Shown here: positions 1 through 9,427 of the stretch, piece by piece | Layout of the letters: every line of letters begins with the position of its first letter | Numbering within the stretch: the stretch's first letter is position 1 | Assembly (NCBI RefSeq): GCF_032852305.1 | Contig: NZ_CP136594.1 | Span: 2,455,501-2,519,500 of the forward strand | Origin: Parasphingorhabdus sp. SCSIO 66989 | GTDB taxonomy: Bacteria > Pseudomonadota > Alphaproteobacteria > Sphingomonadales > Sphingomonadaceae | Length of the DNA: 64,000 bases | Direction of reading: 5' to 3' | Translations under genes and position numbers: made by a program | Notes under the pieces: model-generated | Database searches by the model: none | Told to the model about the DNA's origin: nothing | The model's input: the letters and a program-made list of their open reading frames with translations, nothing else

Positions 1-11
1 CACGCGTCCGC

Positions 12-413
12 TCAGTCCTGACCGTTGTCGTCGTCATATGGCCAAGCCTCAAACGAGGCGAGGATGTCCTCCGGCCATTCGTCGAAATCATCGGCCATGC
101 CAATCTTGCCGCGCAATGCCCCGGGCTGACGTGGCTTACCATCGGGTGTAAACACCCATTTCCCATCGACAAAATAGGGCTGCCCCTCAGGGCCCTTGCC
201 TGTTGGCGACGCCTTGGAGGCAGGCGCGGATTGTGCATGATTAAACGGCATGGCCTGCTCCTTCACTGTGTTTTGTGATGCCATATCTGGCCCTTCATCA
301 CCCGCAATCAGCTTCTCAAGGCACAGCTTCACCAGCCCGGACAGAGACAAGCCCTGTTCGGCGGCAAGGACGCGTGCCTTGCGATGCAAAGCGTCATCCA
401 ATGCGATCGTCAC
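12..413 (-). CDS. Antitoxin-like ribbon-helix-helix protein
   Basis: The 133-residue product has an N-terminal segment of about 40 residues (TIALDDALHRKARVLAAEQG) typical of ribbon-helix-helix DNA-binding antitoxins. A polar, probably disordered middle follows. The tail, LRGKIGMADDFDEWPEDILA, resembles the C-terminal toxin-binding tails (GKI..A.DFD.LPEDIL) of type II antitoxins. The start is GTG; an in-frame stop lies five codons upstream, and no ATG is available. A toxin gene would be expected just downstream, which is outside the window, so the toxin-antitoxin role is inference. It could also be an orphan regulator. Confidence 0.6.
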   Translation of the reverse strand: MTIALDDALHRKARVLAAEQGLSLSGLVKLCLEKLIAGDEGPDMASQNTVKEQAMPFNHAQSAPASKASPTGKGPEGQPYFVDGKWVFTPDGKPRQPGALRGKIGMADDFDEWPEDILASFEAWPYDDDNGQD

Positions 414-454
414 ATTCTCACAGAATCACAAGTGCGGCGATGCGCGCTTGCAGA

Positions 455-2236
455 TCACCCCTGTTTCGGCGGCTCGACCACGCGGACATGCAGTTCACGC
501 AGCTGTTTGAAATCAGGCTGTGACGGCGCGCCCATCATCAGGTCTTCACCCTTCTGGTTCATCGGGAAGGCAATCACTTCGCGGATCGCTTCCTCGCCCG
601 CAAGCAGCATCACGATCCGGTCGATCCCCGGTGCCGAGCCGCCATGGGGCGGTGCGCCCAGCTTGAACGCCTCGATCATCCCGGAGAATTCGCGGTCGAC
701 ATCTTCCCGGCTGTAACCGGCAATCTCGAACGCCTTGTACATGATATCCGGACGATGGTTCCGGATCGCACCCGAGCTAAGCTCATAGCCGTTGCAGACA
801 ATGTCATATTGCCACGCCTTGATCTCCAGCGGGTCCACCGTCTCCAGCGCTTCCATCTCCCCTTGCGGCATGGAGAACGGATTGTGGCTGAAATCGATCT
901 TCTTCGCGTCCTCATCATATTCGAACATCGGGAAGTCGACGATCCAGCAGAATTTGAAGCAGCCCTGTTCAATCAGACCGAGCTGCTCGCCAATCTGGGT
1001 GCGCGCGGCACCGGCGAGCTTGGCGGCGTCCTTTTCCTTGCCTGCAGCGAAGAACAGGCCGTCATCGGGGCCAAGGCCCAGTTCATTGTAGAGCTCTTCC
1101 ATCCGCTCCGGGCCGTGGTTTTTGGCGATGGGGCCGCCAAATTCGCCGCCCTTGCGGGTGACATAGCCAAGCCCGGCAAAACCTTCGCCGCGTGCCCAGT
1201 TGTTCATGTCATCGAAGAACTTGCGGCTTTTTTCGTTGGTGTTCGGGGCCGGAATCACGCGAACGCATCCGCCGCCGCCAACGATTCTCTCGAACAGGCC
1301 AAAGCCGCTCTTTTCAAAGTGGCTGGTCACATCGCTGATAATCAGCGGGTTACGCAAATCGGGCTTGTCTGTGCCATATTTCAGCATTGCCTCGGCATAG
1401 GGAATGCGCGGGAATTCGCCCGACGGCGTTACAGTCTTGTCACCGGAGAACTCTTCAAAGCACCCGGCAAGCACCGGTTCCAATGCTTGGAACACGTCTT
1501 CCTGCGTGACAAAGCTCATTTCAAAGTCGAGCTGATAGAATTCCAGACTGCGGTCGGCACGCAGGTCTTCGTCACGAAAGCATGGCGCGATCTGGAAATA
1601 GCGGTCAAAGCCGGACATCATCAGCATCTGCTTGAACATCTGCGGCGCTTGCGGAAGCGCGTAGAAATTGCCCGGATGCATGCGGCTAGGCACGAGGAAG
1701 TCGCGCGCGCCCTCTGGCGAGGAGGCGGTCAGGATCGGTGTCTGAAACTCGGTAAAGCCCTGCTCCACCATCCGCTTGCGCAAGGATGTAATTACTGCCG
1801 AACGCAGCATGACATTGGCGTGCATCTTGTCACGGCGCAAATCGAGGAAGCGATAGCGCAAGCGAATATCTTCGGGATATTCCGCCTCACCAGCGACCGG
1901 CATCGGCAATTCTGCAGCTTCGGACTGGACGGTCACTTCGCGTGCCACCACTTCAATCTCGCCGGTCGGCAGATTGGGGTTCACCGTCTCGTCAGAACGC
2001 GCCAGCACTTCGCCCGTCACGGTGATCACACTCTCGGTGCGCAGCCGGTCAAGCTCGGCAAAGCAAGGGTTGTCGGTATCGGCAACAATCTGGGTAATGC
2101 CGAAATGATCGCGCAGATCGACAAACAGCACCCCGCCATGGTCGCGAGTGCGGTGAATCCAGCCGGACAGGCGAACGGTCTCACCAACCTGGGCCTTGCG
2201 AAGCGCGGAACAATTGTGCGTGCGATAGCTGTGCAT
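455..2236 (-). CDS. aspS: Aspartyl-tRNA synthetase
   Basis: This 593-residue class II synthetase charges tRNA-Asp (in some alphaproteobacteria also tRNA-Asn) with aspartate in the cytoplasm. The N-terminal anticodon-binding OB fold spans about residues 1-110 ([20 protein letters not shown]). The class II core follows, with motif 2 near residue 220 ([10 protein letters not shown]), a bacterial-type GAD insertion, and motif 3 near residue 540 (GIDRIVMLL). Length matches bacterial AspRS. It is transcribed divergently from rnd across a 139-bp gap. Identity is clear; whether it is discriminating cannot be judged by eye. Confidence 0.97.
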   Translation of the reverse strand: MHSYRTHNCSALRKAQVGETVRLSGWIHRTRDHGGVLFVDLRDHFGITQIVADTDNPCFAELDRLRTESVITVTGEVLARSDETVNPNLPTGEIEVVAREVTVQSEAAELPMPVAGEAEYPEDIRLRYRFLDLRRDKMHANVMLRSAVITSLRKRMVEQGFTEFQTPILTASSPEGARDFLVPSRMHPGNFYALPQAPQMFKQMLMMSGFDRYFQIAPCFRDEDLRADRSLEFYQLDFEMSFVTQEDVFQALEPVLAGCFEEFSGDKTVTPSGEFPRIPYAEAMLKYGTDKPDLRNPLIISDVTSHFEKSGFGLFERIVGGGGCVRVIPAPNTNEKSRKFFDDMNNWARGEGFAGLGYVTRKGGEFGGPIAKNHGPERMEELYNELGLGPDDGLFFAAGKEKDAAKLAGAARTQIGEQLGLIEQGCFKFCWIVDFPMFEYDEDAKKIDFSHNPFSMPQGEMEALETVDPLEIKAWQYDIVCNGYELSSGAIRNHRPDIMYKAFEIAGYSREDVDREFSGMIEAFKLGAPPHGGSAPGIDRIVMLLAGEEAIREVIAFPMNQKGEDLMMGAPSQPDFKQLRELHVRVVEPPKQG

Positions 2237-2375
2237 GGAATAATCCTGATTATCTGTAAGCAGCGCGGGGCCTATGAAGCTTTTGTCACCTCGCCCGACG
2301 CGAAATATGTGCTGCGCCTAACACAGGTGCGACTAGCATTTGTCAAGTCGCCTCGGCGGCTTTAAGAGCGTTTTC

Positions 2376-3587
2376 ATGAAAATTCATCCTTTGATTAGCG
2401 ATAGCGACACGCTTGCCGCACTATGCGAGCGCTTTTCCAAAGCCGATTTTGTCGCCGTCGATACTGAATTTATGCGCGAGAACACCTATTGGCCGGAATT
2501 GTGCCTGGTGCAGATCTCCGATGGCGAGGAAGCCGCCGCCATCGACCCAATGGCCGAGGATATTGACCTTAGCCCACTTCTCGACCTGCTCACAGAAAAC
2601 CATGATGTGCTCAAAGTCTTCCATGCCGGCGGTCAGGATATCGAGATTATCTTCAACATGACCGGCAAGACCCCGGCGCCGCTGTTCGATACCCAGATTG
2701 CCTCGATGGCATTGGGTCAGGCGGAGCAGATCGGCTATGCCAATCTGGTCGAGAACTGGCTCGGCGTGCGCGTCGACAAGGGCGCGCGGTTTACCGATTG
2801 GTCGCGCCGCCCGCTCGATCAGCGGCAGATTGATTATGCCATTGGCGACGTCACGCATCTCTCCGCCATCTTCCCGCAAATGCTCGACAAGTTGCGCGAG
2901 ACCGGACGCGGTGCCTGGCTCAATCATGAGATGGAGAAGATCGGTAATCCGGCGCAATATGATATCGATATCAACACGCTCTGGCGGCGGATCAAGGCGC
3001 AGGGACGCAATGCCCATGTGCTCGGCCGGTTAAAGGCGCTGGCGGCATGGCGCGAGACCGAGGCGCGTGACAAGAACCTGCCGCGTGGGCGCATCGCCAA
3101 GGATGAGACGCTGGGCGATATCGCCGCGCATCCGCCGAAGAAGCAGGATGATCTGGCGCGCATCCGTGGCCTCTCCAATAGCTGGAAGAGCAATGATATC
3201 GGCGCGCGGCTGATGGATGCGCTCGCCGATGCCGGGCCATTGCCGAGCGAGGAAATGCCTCCGCGTGGCCGCCGTGGTCCCGGTCTCGGCAAGGAAGGCG
3301 CGCTGGTCACTGATCTGCTCAAGCTACTGCTCAAGATCCGGGTGCGCGAGATGAATGTTGCGGCGCGGCTAATTGCCCGTACTGATGAATTGGAGAAGTT
3401 GGCAGCAGGCGAACGCGATGGGCTGGAAATCCTTACCGGCTGGCGCTTTGAGGAATTTGGCCGCGATGCGCTCGATCTGGTTGAGGGCCGGGTTGCCTTC
3501 ACCATTGTCGACAATAAGCTCAAAATGACGCGTACCGAGGCACCGGCCGAAGACACGCCCGAGCCGCTGGAAACCGCCGCTTCATGA
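2376..3587 (+). CDS. rnd: Ribonuclease D
   Basis: A 403-residue 3'-5' exoribonuclease of the DEDD family, which trims tRNA and other small RNA 3' ends. All three exonuclease motifs are visible: FVAVDTEF near residue 26, FHAGGQDIEI near residue 83 and YAIGDVTHLSA near residue 155. An HRDC-type helical region follows. I chose ATG 2376 because the protein then begins MKIHPLIS, as family members do; a further in-frame ATG lies 12 codons upstream. The stop overlaps the start of oxyR (ATGA), implying translational coupling. Confidence 0.95.
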   Translation: MKIHPLISDSDTLAALCERFSKADFVAVDTEFMRENTYWPELCLVQISDGEEAAAIDPMAEDIDLSPLLDLLTENHDVLKVFHAGGQDIEIIFNMTGKTPAPLFDTQIASMALGQAEQIGYANLVENWLGVRVDKGARFTDWSRRPLDQRQIDYAIGDVTHLSAIFPQMLDKLRETGRGAWLNHEMEKIGNPAQYDIDINTLWRRIKAQGRNAHVLGRLKALAAWRETEARDKNLPRGRIAKDETLGDIAAHPPKKQDDLARIRGLSNSWKSNDIGARLMDALADAGPLPSEEMPPRGRRGPGLGKEGALVTDLLKLLLKIRVREMNVAARLIARTDELEKLAAGERDGLEILTGWRFEEFGRDALDLVEGRVAFTIVDNKLKMTRTEAPAEDTPEPLETAAS

Positions 3588-4495
3588 GCAGCTTTTTGCC
3601 CACGCTCAAACAGCTGCAATATCTGGTCGCGCTGAAAGAGCATGGGCATTTTGGCAAGGCGGCGGAAAGCTGCTTCGTCACGCAATCCACATTATCAGCG
3701 GGCCTGCGCGAGCTGGAATCACTGCTCGATTGCACGCTGGTCGAACGCACCCGACGCGTTGTGCGCTTTACACCGCTGGGTAATCAGGTGGTCGAACGTG
3801 CCCACCGGCTGCTGCGTGAGGCGGAGGAGCTAGCCGAACTCGCCAAGGCTTCGGGCAAGCCGCTCACTGGCGAATTGCGGATGAGCGTTATCCCCACCAT
3901 CGCGCCCTTTTTGCTGCCCCGGCTGTTGCCGCGTCTGCGACAGGAAAAGCCCGATCTCAAACTCTATCTGCGCGAGGAAGTCAGCACCGCCGCCTGCGAT
4001 TCGCTGCATCATGGCCAGGTCGATTGTATCCTGTTTGCCATGCCTTTTGCCTGCGGCGAGGTGGAAAGCGAGACGCTGTTTACCGACAGCTTCCATGTCG
4101 CCTTCCCCAAGGATGACCCACGCGACCCGCCGACCAGCATCGACCCGGCGCTGATCGATGAGACCCGGCTATTGCTACTCGAGGATGGCCATTGCCTCAA
4201 AGACCATGTCCTAGCCGCCTGCAACCGCCCGGAACTCAGCGCTAGCGCCACCATGATCGGCACCTCGCTGCACACGCTGGTGCAGATGGTCGATAACGGC
4301 CTCGGCCTCACCCTGCTGCCCGATATGGCGCTTAGCAGTGAAATCCTGACCGGTACCAGCATTGTGACAAGACCGCTAAAGGCGCAGCAAGCATCGCGGG
4401 ATATTACGTTGGCCTGGCGCAAAAACAGCCCGCGCGATGAGGAGTTCCATATGCTGGCGGATATTTTGCGGCGGGGGTGGCAGGAAGGGGCATGA
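3584..4495 (+). CDS. oxyR: OxyR-type LysR regulator of peroxide response
   Basis: A 303-residue LysR-family activator with an N-terminal winged helix-turn-helix (LKQLQYLVALKEHGHFGKAA, about residues 7-65) and a periplasmic-binding-like sensor domain. The segment EDGHCLKDHVLAAC near residue 200 keeps two cysteines nine positions apart. This is the spacing and context of the peroxide-sensing C199/C208 pair of E. coli OxyR, so a disulfide switch is likely. It overlaps rnd by four bases, a common pairing in sphingomonads. Its targets are not evident in the window. Confidence 0.93.
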   Translation: MSSFLPTLKQLQYLVALKEHGHFGKAAESCFVTQSTLSAGLRELESLLDCTLVERTRRVVRFTPLGNQVVERAHRLLREAEELAELAKASGKPLTGELRMSVIPTIAPFLLPRLLPRLRQEKPDLKLYLREEVSTAACDSLHHGQVDCILFAMPFACGEVESETLFTDSFHVAFPKDDPRDPPTSIDPALIDETRLLLLEDGHCLKDHVLAACNRPELSASATMIGTSLHTLVQMVDNGLGLTLLPDMALSSEILTGTSIVTRPLKAQQASRDITLAWRKNSPRDEEFHMLADILRRGWQEGA

Positions 4496-5028
4496 GTATA
4501 TCGCCCGTTCGTGTCGAGCGAAGTCGAGACACCGTTTCGTAACGCAAGGGCCTTGCGAGTTGATCTGGCGTGCATGGGTCTCTCGCGAAGGCCACGAAGA
4601 TTTTCAAGAACGCTAAGGGCTTGGCGCAAACCTACCCACTCTTCCTTCAGTTGAGACCTGGCCCTGAGCTTGTCGAAGGCGCGCAGGTGTTGGAAACTGT
4701 CAACCGCGCTTGACGAAGGTTACAAAGGTTACCCTCGCGAGGCGCGGAAAACGGTGCTTGTGTTGGAGGTTCCCAACAATGACTGGCAGCCAGCCATGGG
4801 GTAATGAGCCGCATAAGATTGAGAAAGAACCAAACAAATCATAACATCGCAACACACTGTAGGACAGCATTTGGAACGGCCATTGTTACAAAGACCTTAG
4901 ATTACAGTGACACCTGCAATAACTGTATCTCAATTCCAATAAGTGATCGCTAATGGGCTCGGGACTTCTGTGCTCGAATGGGACCACCGACGGTTGCTTG
5001 TGCTGCGCCTATGTTTCAAGATGTTCCC
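4496..5028. other. Gene-free stretch with partial palindromic repeats
   Basis: About 530 bp with no convincing gene. It contains a short palindromic unit near 4510-4530 (GTGTCGAG..TCGAGACAC) and a single arm of the TGAGC.TGTCGAAG repeat family at 4665-4678. From about 4800 the sequence becomes visibly AT-richer, matching the orphan gene that follows. I see no tRNA or terminator with a T-run. Confidence 0.6.
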
Positions 5029-5592
5029 ATGAGTTATGATCTGCATATTACTGCTCCCGAACTGAGCACAGACCCATCACACCGATGGACTAAACGCCTG
5101 AATGCATGCGACCGCATGGAATATGAGTTCCACCCAAGTGTTAAATTTGAGGTTGGTCGTGCTGGTTTTTGGCCCATCAAAGTAACTACTCCCCGACGTC
5201 GGCTATTCTCTTCACGTAAAAGTTATATCTCAGGCTTTGAGATGTTCCTGAGTGATTTCAGTTTCGAAAGCTATTTTGACTGTGAATTAGAAGACGACGA
5301 AGGTAAGAAAAGGAAAATTGCAGCAGAAGGTTTTGACTTTGATCTTTGGCAGAACTTCAGATTGCAAGTGAGTATTTCATTCAAGCCATACAATGCGTTC
5401 GAAGCGACCTTGTCGTTCCTCTCAGCAGCCATATTGACTGAGGAACTAAACGGACTGTGCCACGATCCGCAAACGGGTCAGTATTTTGGCAAACGTGACG
5501 TATTTGAGTGGGCGAAAATGCAGGCTGAACGAAACAACCAAGGTACAAGTAAAAACGAGTTAGTGGCGTACCCTTTTGAAGGTTGGCAGTAA
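5029..5592 (+). CDS. Hypothetical protein, AT-rich orphan
   Basis: A 187-residue soluble protein beginning MSYDLHITAPELS if ATG 5029 is used. An in-frame ATG 17 codons upstream would add a stretch that does not look conserved. It has no signal peptide or membrane segment and is rich in aromatic and charged residues (FEMFLSDFSFESYFD). Base composition is clearly lower in GC than its neighbours, and codon choice differs (many AAA, TTT, GAA), suggesting horizontal acquisition. I do not recognise a family. Short MSYDL proteins are often uncharacterised immunity-like or phage-associated proteins, but that is weak inference. Confidence 0.6.
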   Translation: MSYDLHITAPELSTDPSHRWTKRLNACDRMEYEFHPSVKFEVGRAGFWPIKVTTPRRRLFSSRKSYISGFEMFLSDFSFESYFDCELEDDEGKKRKIAAEGFDFDLWQNFRLQVSISFKPYNAFEATLSFLSAAILTEELNGLCHDPQTGQYFGKRDVFEWAKMQAERNNQGTSKNELVAYPFEGWQ

Positions 5593-5844
5593 GACTGTTG
5601 AGAAGTATTCTGCTTAAACATACAGTGTGACATTCTGTAATCTTATCGCACTTTTTTGTGGTTTGGCACAATCTTCTTCGCGCTCTTAAAAACCTTCGCG
5701 AGCTTCGCGTGAAACACTTTGCTTGGTCAGAGCCTGCAATCAAATCGGCGCCAGCAACCATCGCAACACACCGCCTGTGCCCCTTCCGCCTTCGCCAAGG
5801 CTTCGGCGGACACGCCACCTGTCCGCGAAAAAGGCGGATTTTGA

Positions 5845-6453
5845 TCAATCCATATGCTTCAAGCCAACGCGCAGATAATCCCAGCCGGTGATCATCGTCA
5901 GAACAGCCGCGATCCACAGGCTGGCAAGACCGACCACATGCACCCAGCTTTCGGCAAAAGTCGCGCATGTTGGACCAAGGGCTTGGCATGGCTGGCCATG
6001 CACCGCACCGCCCAGGATCAACGCGCCCAAAGCAATCAGTTGGAATGTGGTTTTCCACTTTGCCAGCTTTGTCACCGGCACCGACACCTGAATGCCACCG
6101 AGAAATTCACGCAAGCCCGACACGGTGATCTCACGGATCAGGATCACCAGCCCCGCAACCACATGCAGGTCGCCGACATAAGGCCCGCGCAGGAAACCCT
6201 GTGCGGTTAGGATCAGGATCACCGCCGCGACCATGATCTTGTCGGCAATCGGGTCGAGAAACGCGCCGAGCTTGGACACCGCGCCCTGCGCTCGGGCGAG
6301 ATAGCCGTCAAAATAATCGGTAATCCCCATCAGGCAGTAGAGTCCGAAGCCGAGCAGATAGCCCAACTGCCACCCCGGCCACCAGAGCAGCGCGACGAGA
6401 AACGGCACGGTGACGATCCGCGACAATGTCAGGATATTGGGCAAGGTCAGCAT
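5845..6453 (-). CDS. pgsA: CDP-diacylglycerol-glycerol-3-phosphate 3-phosphatidyltransferase
   Basis: A 202-residue integral membrane enzyme making phosphatidylglycerophosphate, the first step of phosphatidylglycerol and cardiolipin synthesis. The CDP-alcohol phosphotransferase signature is intact near residues 48-70: DGYLARAQGAVSKLGAFLD followed by PIAD, which supplies the metal-binding aspartates. Several hydrophobic helices follow. The last 40 residues are a further membrane segment with a charged end. It is divergent from the transporter at 6623. Confidence 0.94.
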   Translation of the reverse strand: MLTLPNILTLSRIVTVPFLVALLWWPGWQLGYLLGFGLYCLMGITDYFDGYLARAQGAVSKLGAFLDPIADKIMVAAVILILTAQGFLRGPYVGDLHVVAGLVILIREITVSGLREFLGGIQVSVPVTKLAKWKTTFQLIALGALILGGAVHGQPCQALGPTCATFAESWVHVVGLASLWIAAVLTMITGWDYLRVGLKHMD

Positions 6454-6622
6454 CGAGGATGCTCATAACCAGAGTTTGGGCAAAGGGGAACCGACTCTTT
6501 GCCCCGCCTTTTGCCCCAGGTTGAGACGTGTATCAGAGCAGCAGAGAATCAGCGGTTGGCGTTATGGCCGGGATTGTCTAGGGATGAACCTACAGGGATT
6601 AACAACAGGCTTATAGCACCGC

Positions 6623-7969
6623 ATGTCATCTGCATTTCCCCTTCTTGGCAAAAGAAGGTTTTCCCCGCTTTTTATCACCCAGCTGCTGGGTGCTTTTAAC
6701 GACAATCTGTTCAAATTCTCGATGGTCATATTGGTGACCTATGCCGTTCTTAACGACCCGGAACAGGAATTTCTGTTCAACGCCGTGGCCTCTTTGGTGT
6801 TCATATTGCCGTTCTTTCTGTTCTCGGCTTTGGCGGGGCAATTGGCAGACAATTACGACAAAGCGATGATCATCCGCCATGTCAAAACGGCGGAAATCGG
6901 CTTAGCGATTACCGGGGCCATTGGTCTCTATTTCGAGATCGTTAGCGTGATGTATGTCGCGCTGTTTTTGCTTGGCCTGCAATCGACATTTTTCGGGCCG
7001 ATCAAATATGCGATCCTGCCGCAACATCTCGACAAGGATGAGGTGCTGGCCGGAACAGGGTTGGTCGAGGCAGGGACCTATATTGCCATTCTAGCCGGGA
7101 CTATCCTTGGCGGCATCATCATCGACCGAGAAGGCAATGGCGTCGAATTTGCCGCCTTCATGGTACTGGCGGTGGCCGGGATTGGCTGGGTCTCCAGCCG
7201 CTTTGTCCCCGATGCGCCGCCACAGAAAGAGCGCGAGAAGATTGATTTCAATATCTTTCGCTCCAGCTGGCAGTTGATCAGCGATACCATGCATATTCGC
7301 CGCCTCTATCTGGCGATTATCGCGATCAGCTTTTTCTGGACCATCGGCGCAGTGTTGGTGATCCAGTTTCCGCCATTGGTGAAAAACGTGCTCACCGCCG
7401 CCCCCGAAGTCGCCAGCCTGTTCCTGGGCGTATTCTCTGTAGGCATTGCGGTCGGCTCAGTGCTGATCAACTGGCTGCTGAAGAGTGAAGTCTCCGCGCG
7501 CTATGCGCCGATCAGTGTGATCATGATGGGGGGATTTGTCATTCTGCTTTATGTTGCGGGCCGCAACTGGAATGGCCTGGAAGGTGATGACCTCTTCACA
7601 TTCTGGACCTTTTTGGAACAGGATGGTTCGTGGCAATTGCTGGCAATATTGGCGGGTGTCGCGATTACCGGCGGCATGTTTGTGGTGCCGCTTTATGCTT
7701 TCCTCACCACCACCGTCGATATCAGCCGCACCGCGCGTACCATTGCCGCCAACAATGTCGTCAATTCCGGCTGTATGGTCGCAGGTGCTGCTATGGCAGC
7801 GGGCCTCAGCCTATTGGGCGTCTCAACCCTCGACCAGTTCCTCGTCGTCGCCGCGATGTGTCTGATTGCAGCGTGGTTGGGCTGGCTGCTGCACAAGGCG
7901 GCAATGGAACCGTTGGATACGGACGATGAGTTCCATGACCATGACAAGGTGGATCATCTCACGCCCTAG
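6623..7969 (+). CDS. MFS transporter, LplT-like lysophospholipid flippase family
   Basis: A 448-residue major facilitator with about 12 hydrophobic segments. The N-terminal TQLLGAFNDNLFKFS and LFLLGLQSTFFGPIKY motifs are typical of the LplT / acyl-ACP synthetase-linked MFS branch, which flips lysophospholipids across the inner membrane. No acyltransferase domain is fused here. Its position divergent from pgsA fits a phospholipid-related role, but the substrate is inferred from family only. The tail is acidic and His-rich (DTDDEFHDHDK). Confidence 0.85.
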   Translation: MSSAFPLLGKRRFSPLFITQLLGAFNDNLFKFSMVILVTYAVLNDPEQEFLFNAVASLVFILPFFLFSALAGQLADNYDKAMIIRHVKTAEIGLAITGAIGLYFEIVSVMYVALFLLGLQSTFFGPIKYAILPQHLDKDEVLAGTGLVEAGTYIAILAGTILGGIIIDREGNGVEFAAFMVLAVAGIGWVSSRFVPDAPPQKEREKIDFNIFRSSWQLISDTMHIRRLYLAIIAISFFWTIGAVLVIQFPPLVKNVLTAAPEVASLFLGVFSVGIAVGSVLINWLLKSEVSARYAPISVIMMGGFVILLYVAGRNWNGLEGDDLFTFWTFLEQDGSWQLLAILAGVAITGGMFVVPLYAFLTTTVDISRTARTIAANNVVNSGCMVAGAAMAAGLSLLGVSTLDQFLVVAAMCLIAAWLGWLLHKAAMEPLDTDDEFHDHDKVDHLTP

Positions 7970-8188
7970 ATACGGGTCAGGTAGCAGGCCTTATATACAT
8001 CAAATAGGCTTTGCCTGGACTGGGCGAGAACTAGACTTGTTCACGCGGAGACGCGAAGGCGCGGAGAGGATTGCATAGATCATCAAGTCCTCCGCGTCTC
8101 CGCACCTCCGCGTGAGTCAAAAAGGAAAGCCTGATCCCCGCCTGCGCGGGGATGACGAGTGGAGGTGCTTTGTCGTCGGCAAGAAATC
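7970..8188. repeat. Composite palindromic intergenic repeat
   Basis: A gap of about 220 bp containing an imperfect inverted repeat. The left arm starts at 8042 (CACGCGGAGACGCGAAGG) and the right arm ends near 8115 (CCTCCGCGTGAG). Immediately after it is a GC-rich palindrome at about 8132-8156 (ATCCCCGCCTGCGCGGGGAT). The same two modules recur near 27,690-27,840 and 52,490-52,640. Probably a non-autonomous repeat that may also act as a bidirectional terminator. Confidence 0.7.
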
Positions 8189-8395
8189 TCACCAGATAAA
8201 GGCCGAAATCCCCAAAAAGAACGCCGCGAAACTCAGGAAGAAAGTGCGGATATCATCAGCTCTTCCCTGCCAACCAGTCGCTTGGGATTCTTGATCGACT
8301 TCCAATGCGGACAGCGGCAGCTCGGCGCGAAAGGCATGGCCTTGCTGGATATCTTCAATCGGTGCTTCGACAGGAGCGGCATTGGCATGTGACAT
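8189..8395 (-). CDS. Small putative membrane-anchored protein
   Basis: A 68-residue ORF starting ATG at 8395. It has a soluble, acidic N-terminal half (VEAPIEDIQQGHAFRAELPL) and one C-terminal hydrophobic segment (FFLSFAAFFLGISAFIW) ending at the stop, like a tail-anchored small protein. It is transcribed divergently or independently of neighbours and has only a weak ribosome-binding site. I do not recognise a family. The amphipathic layout and clean terminal membrane segment favour a real gene. Confidence 0.5.
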   Translation of the reverse strand: MSHANAAPVEAPIEDIQQGHAFRAELPLSALEVDQESQATGWQGRADDIRTFFLSFAAFFLGISAFIW

Positions 8396-8479
8396 GCCGT
8401 GACATTAAGGATTTGTTTACCGATTCTGCCAGAGGCATTATTCTTTTTCGGTTCAAGCGTATCACTTTGGCACAACCGA

Positions 8480-9427
8480 TCAGGCAGCCCCAATCAGCGA
8501 TGCAAGCACCCGCCTTTTGCCTCTAAATGGCCGCCGCCCATGCATCACGCGATAATTGTCGAGAATGGCGACGTCACCCTGTTGCCAGGCGCAATCGGCA
8601 GTCACCTCTTCGGAAAGCGCAATCACATGCGCCATATCGTCCGCATCAATCGCGCTGCCATCGCCAAAGGTCACTTTGTCGGGCTCGCCCTCCGGCGTAT
8701 CGGCCCAGCCGATCCAGGCAGCGATCAACTGATTGAAAAAGCTGATCGTGCCATCTTCCAGCACCCGCACCGCAGGCATGGCCGAAGTGGTGACACGCAG
8801 CGAAGGTTCCTCACCTTCGCGATCATCGCCCCAGCCCCATTCATAACCCAGCACCTTGAGCTTGGCCTCCGCCTCGGCGCGGGTTGTAACGCTGAGCGTA
8901 CTGGCCCAGCTACGCCCCTGCCCGCTCGCCGCGTCGTCGGAACCCGGCATGATATTGGTATAGCGCAAGCCAAGCCGCTGACATTTTTCGGCGAATTCGG
9001 GAAGCTCGGCCGCGATCTTCGCATGTAGCAGATCAGAGCGGCATATCGGCGTCGCCCCACCCTCACCCGGTGCGAACTCACAGAAAAACAGCAGCCGCGA
9101 TGGATAGATCGGCGTCTGCGCCATTTCGTGATGCAGATGGATCGCGACATCAGGCGGCGCTTCATTGGCAGTAAACACTCGCTCGGTGACATTGACCCGC
9201 ACCGCGTTGGACAGCGACTCTGCATAGGTGAAGCTGGGCCAGCGCGTCGCTTCGATCAGCGCATCGAAATCCTGCGCATCGGCAAGGTCAAAACCGCGCA
9301 ACAGCACTGCACCGGATCGCGCCAGCTGCTCCTCGACACCTTCGCCTATGGCTTGCCACAATTCTTGCGGGCTATGGTCCGTCGCAGCAACATCGTCGGC
9401 AGTGATAACGGCGGGAAAATTCTCCAT
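8480..9427 (-). CDS. TauD/TfdA-family Fe(II)/2-oxoglutarate dioxygenase
   Basis: A 315-residue non-haem iron oxygenase of the taurine dioxygenase clan. The metal-binding facial triad is visible: H and E in LHHEMAQTPIYPSR near residue 100, and the distal H in YRVMHGRRPF near residue 293. The following arginine (GKRRVLAS) probably binds 2-oxoglutarate. The substrate is unknown; related enzymes hydroxylate amino acids or carnitine-like compounds. Its start overlaps the stop of the upstream symporter gene (TGATG), so the pair is translationally coupled and the symporter may import its substrate. Confidence 0.88.
   Translation of the reverse strand: MENFPAVITADDVAATDHSPQELWQAIGEGVEEQLARSGAVLLRGFDLADAQDFDALIEATRWPSFTYAESLSNAVRVNVTERVFTANEAPPDVAIHLHHEMAQTPIYPSRLLFFCEFAPGEGGATPICRSDLLHAKIAAELPEFAEKCQRLGLRYTNIMPGSDDAASGQGRSWASTLSVTTRAEAEAKLKVLGYEWGWGDDREGEEPSLRVTTSAMPAVRVLEDGTISFFNQLIAAWIGWADTPEGEPDKVTFGDGSAIDADDMAHVIALSEEVTADCAWQQGDVAILDNYRVMHGRRPFRGKRRVLASLIGAA

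Noticed and set aside
644-2365. 573-codon open frame on the plus strand opposite aspS
   Set aside because: It lies entirely over the well-supported AspRS gene, has no recognisable domain and shows the composition of a mirrored coding frame.
5381-6058. 225-codon minus-strand frame over the orphan gene end and pgsA
   Set aside because: It overlaps pgsA in another frame and lacks domain features; pgsA is clear.
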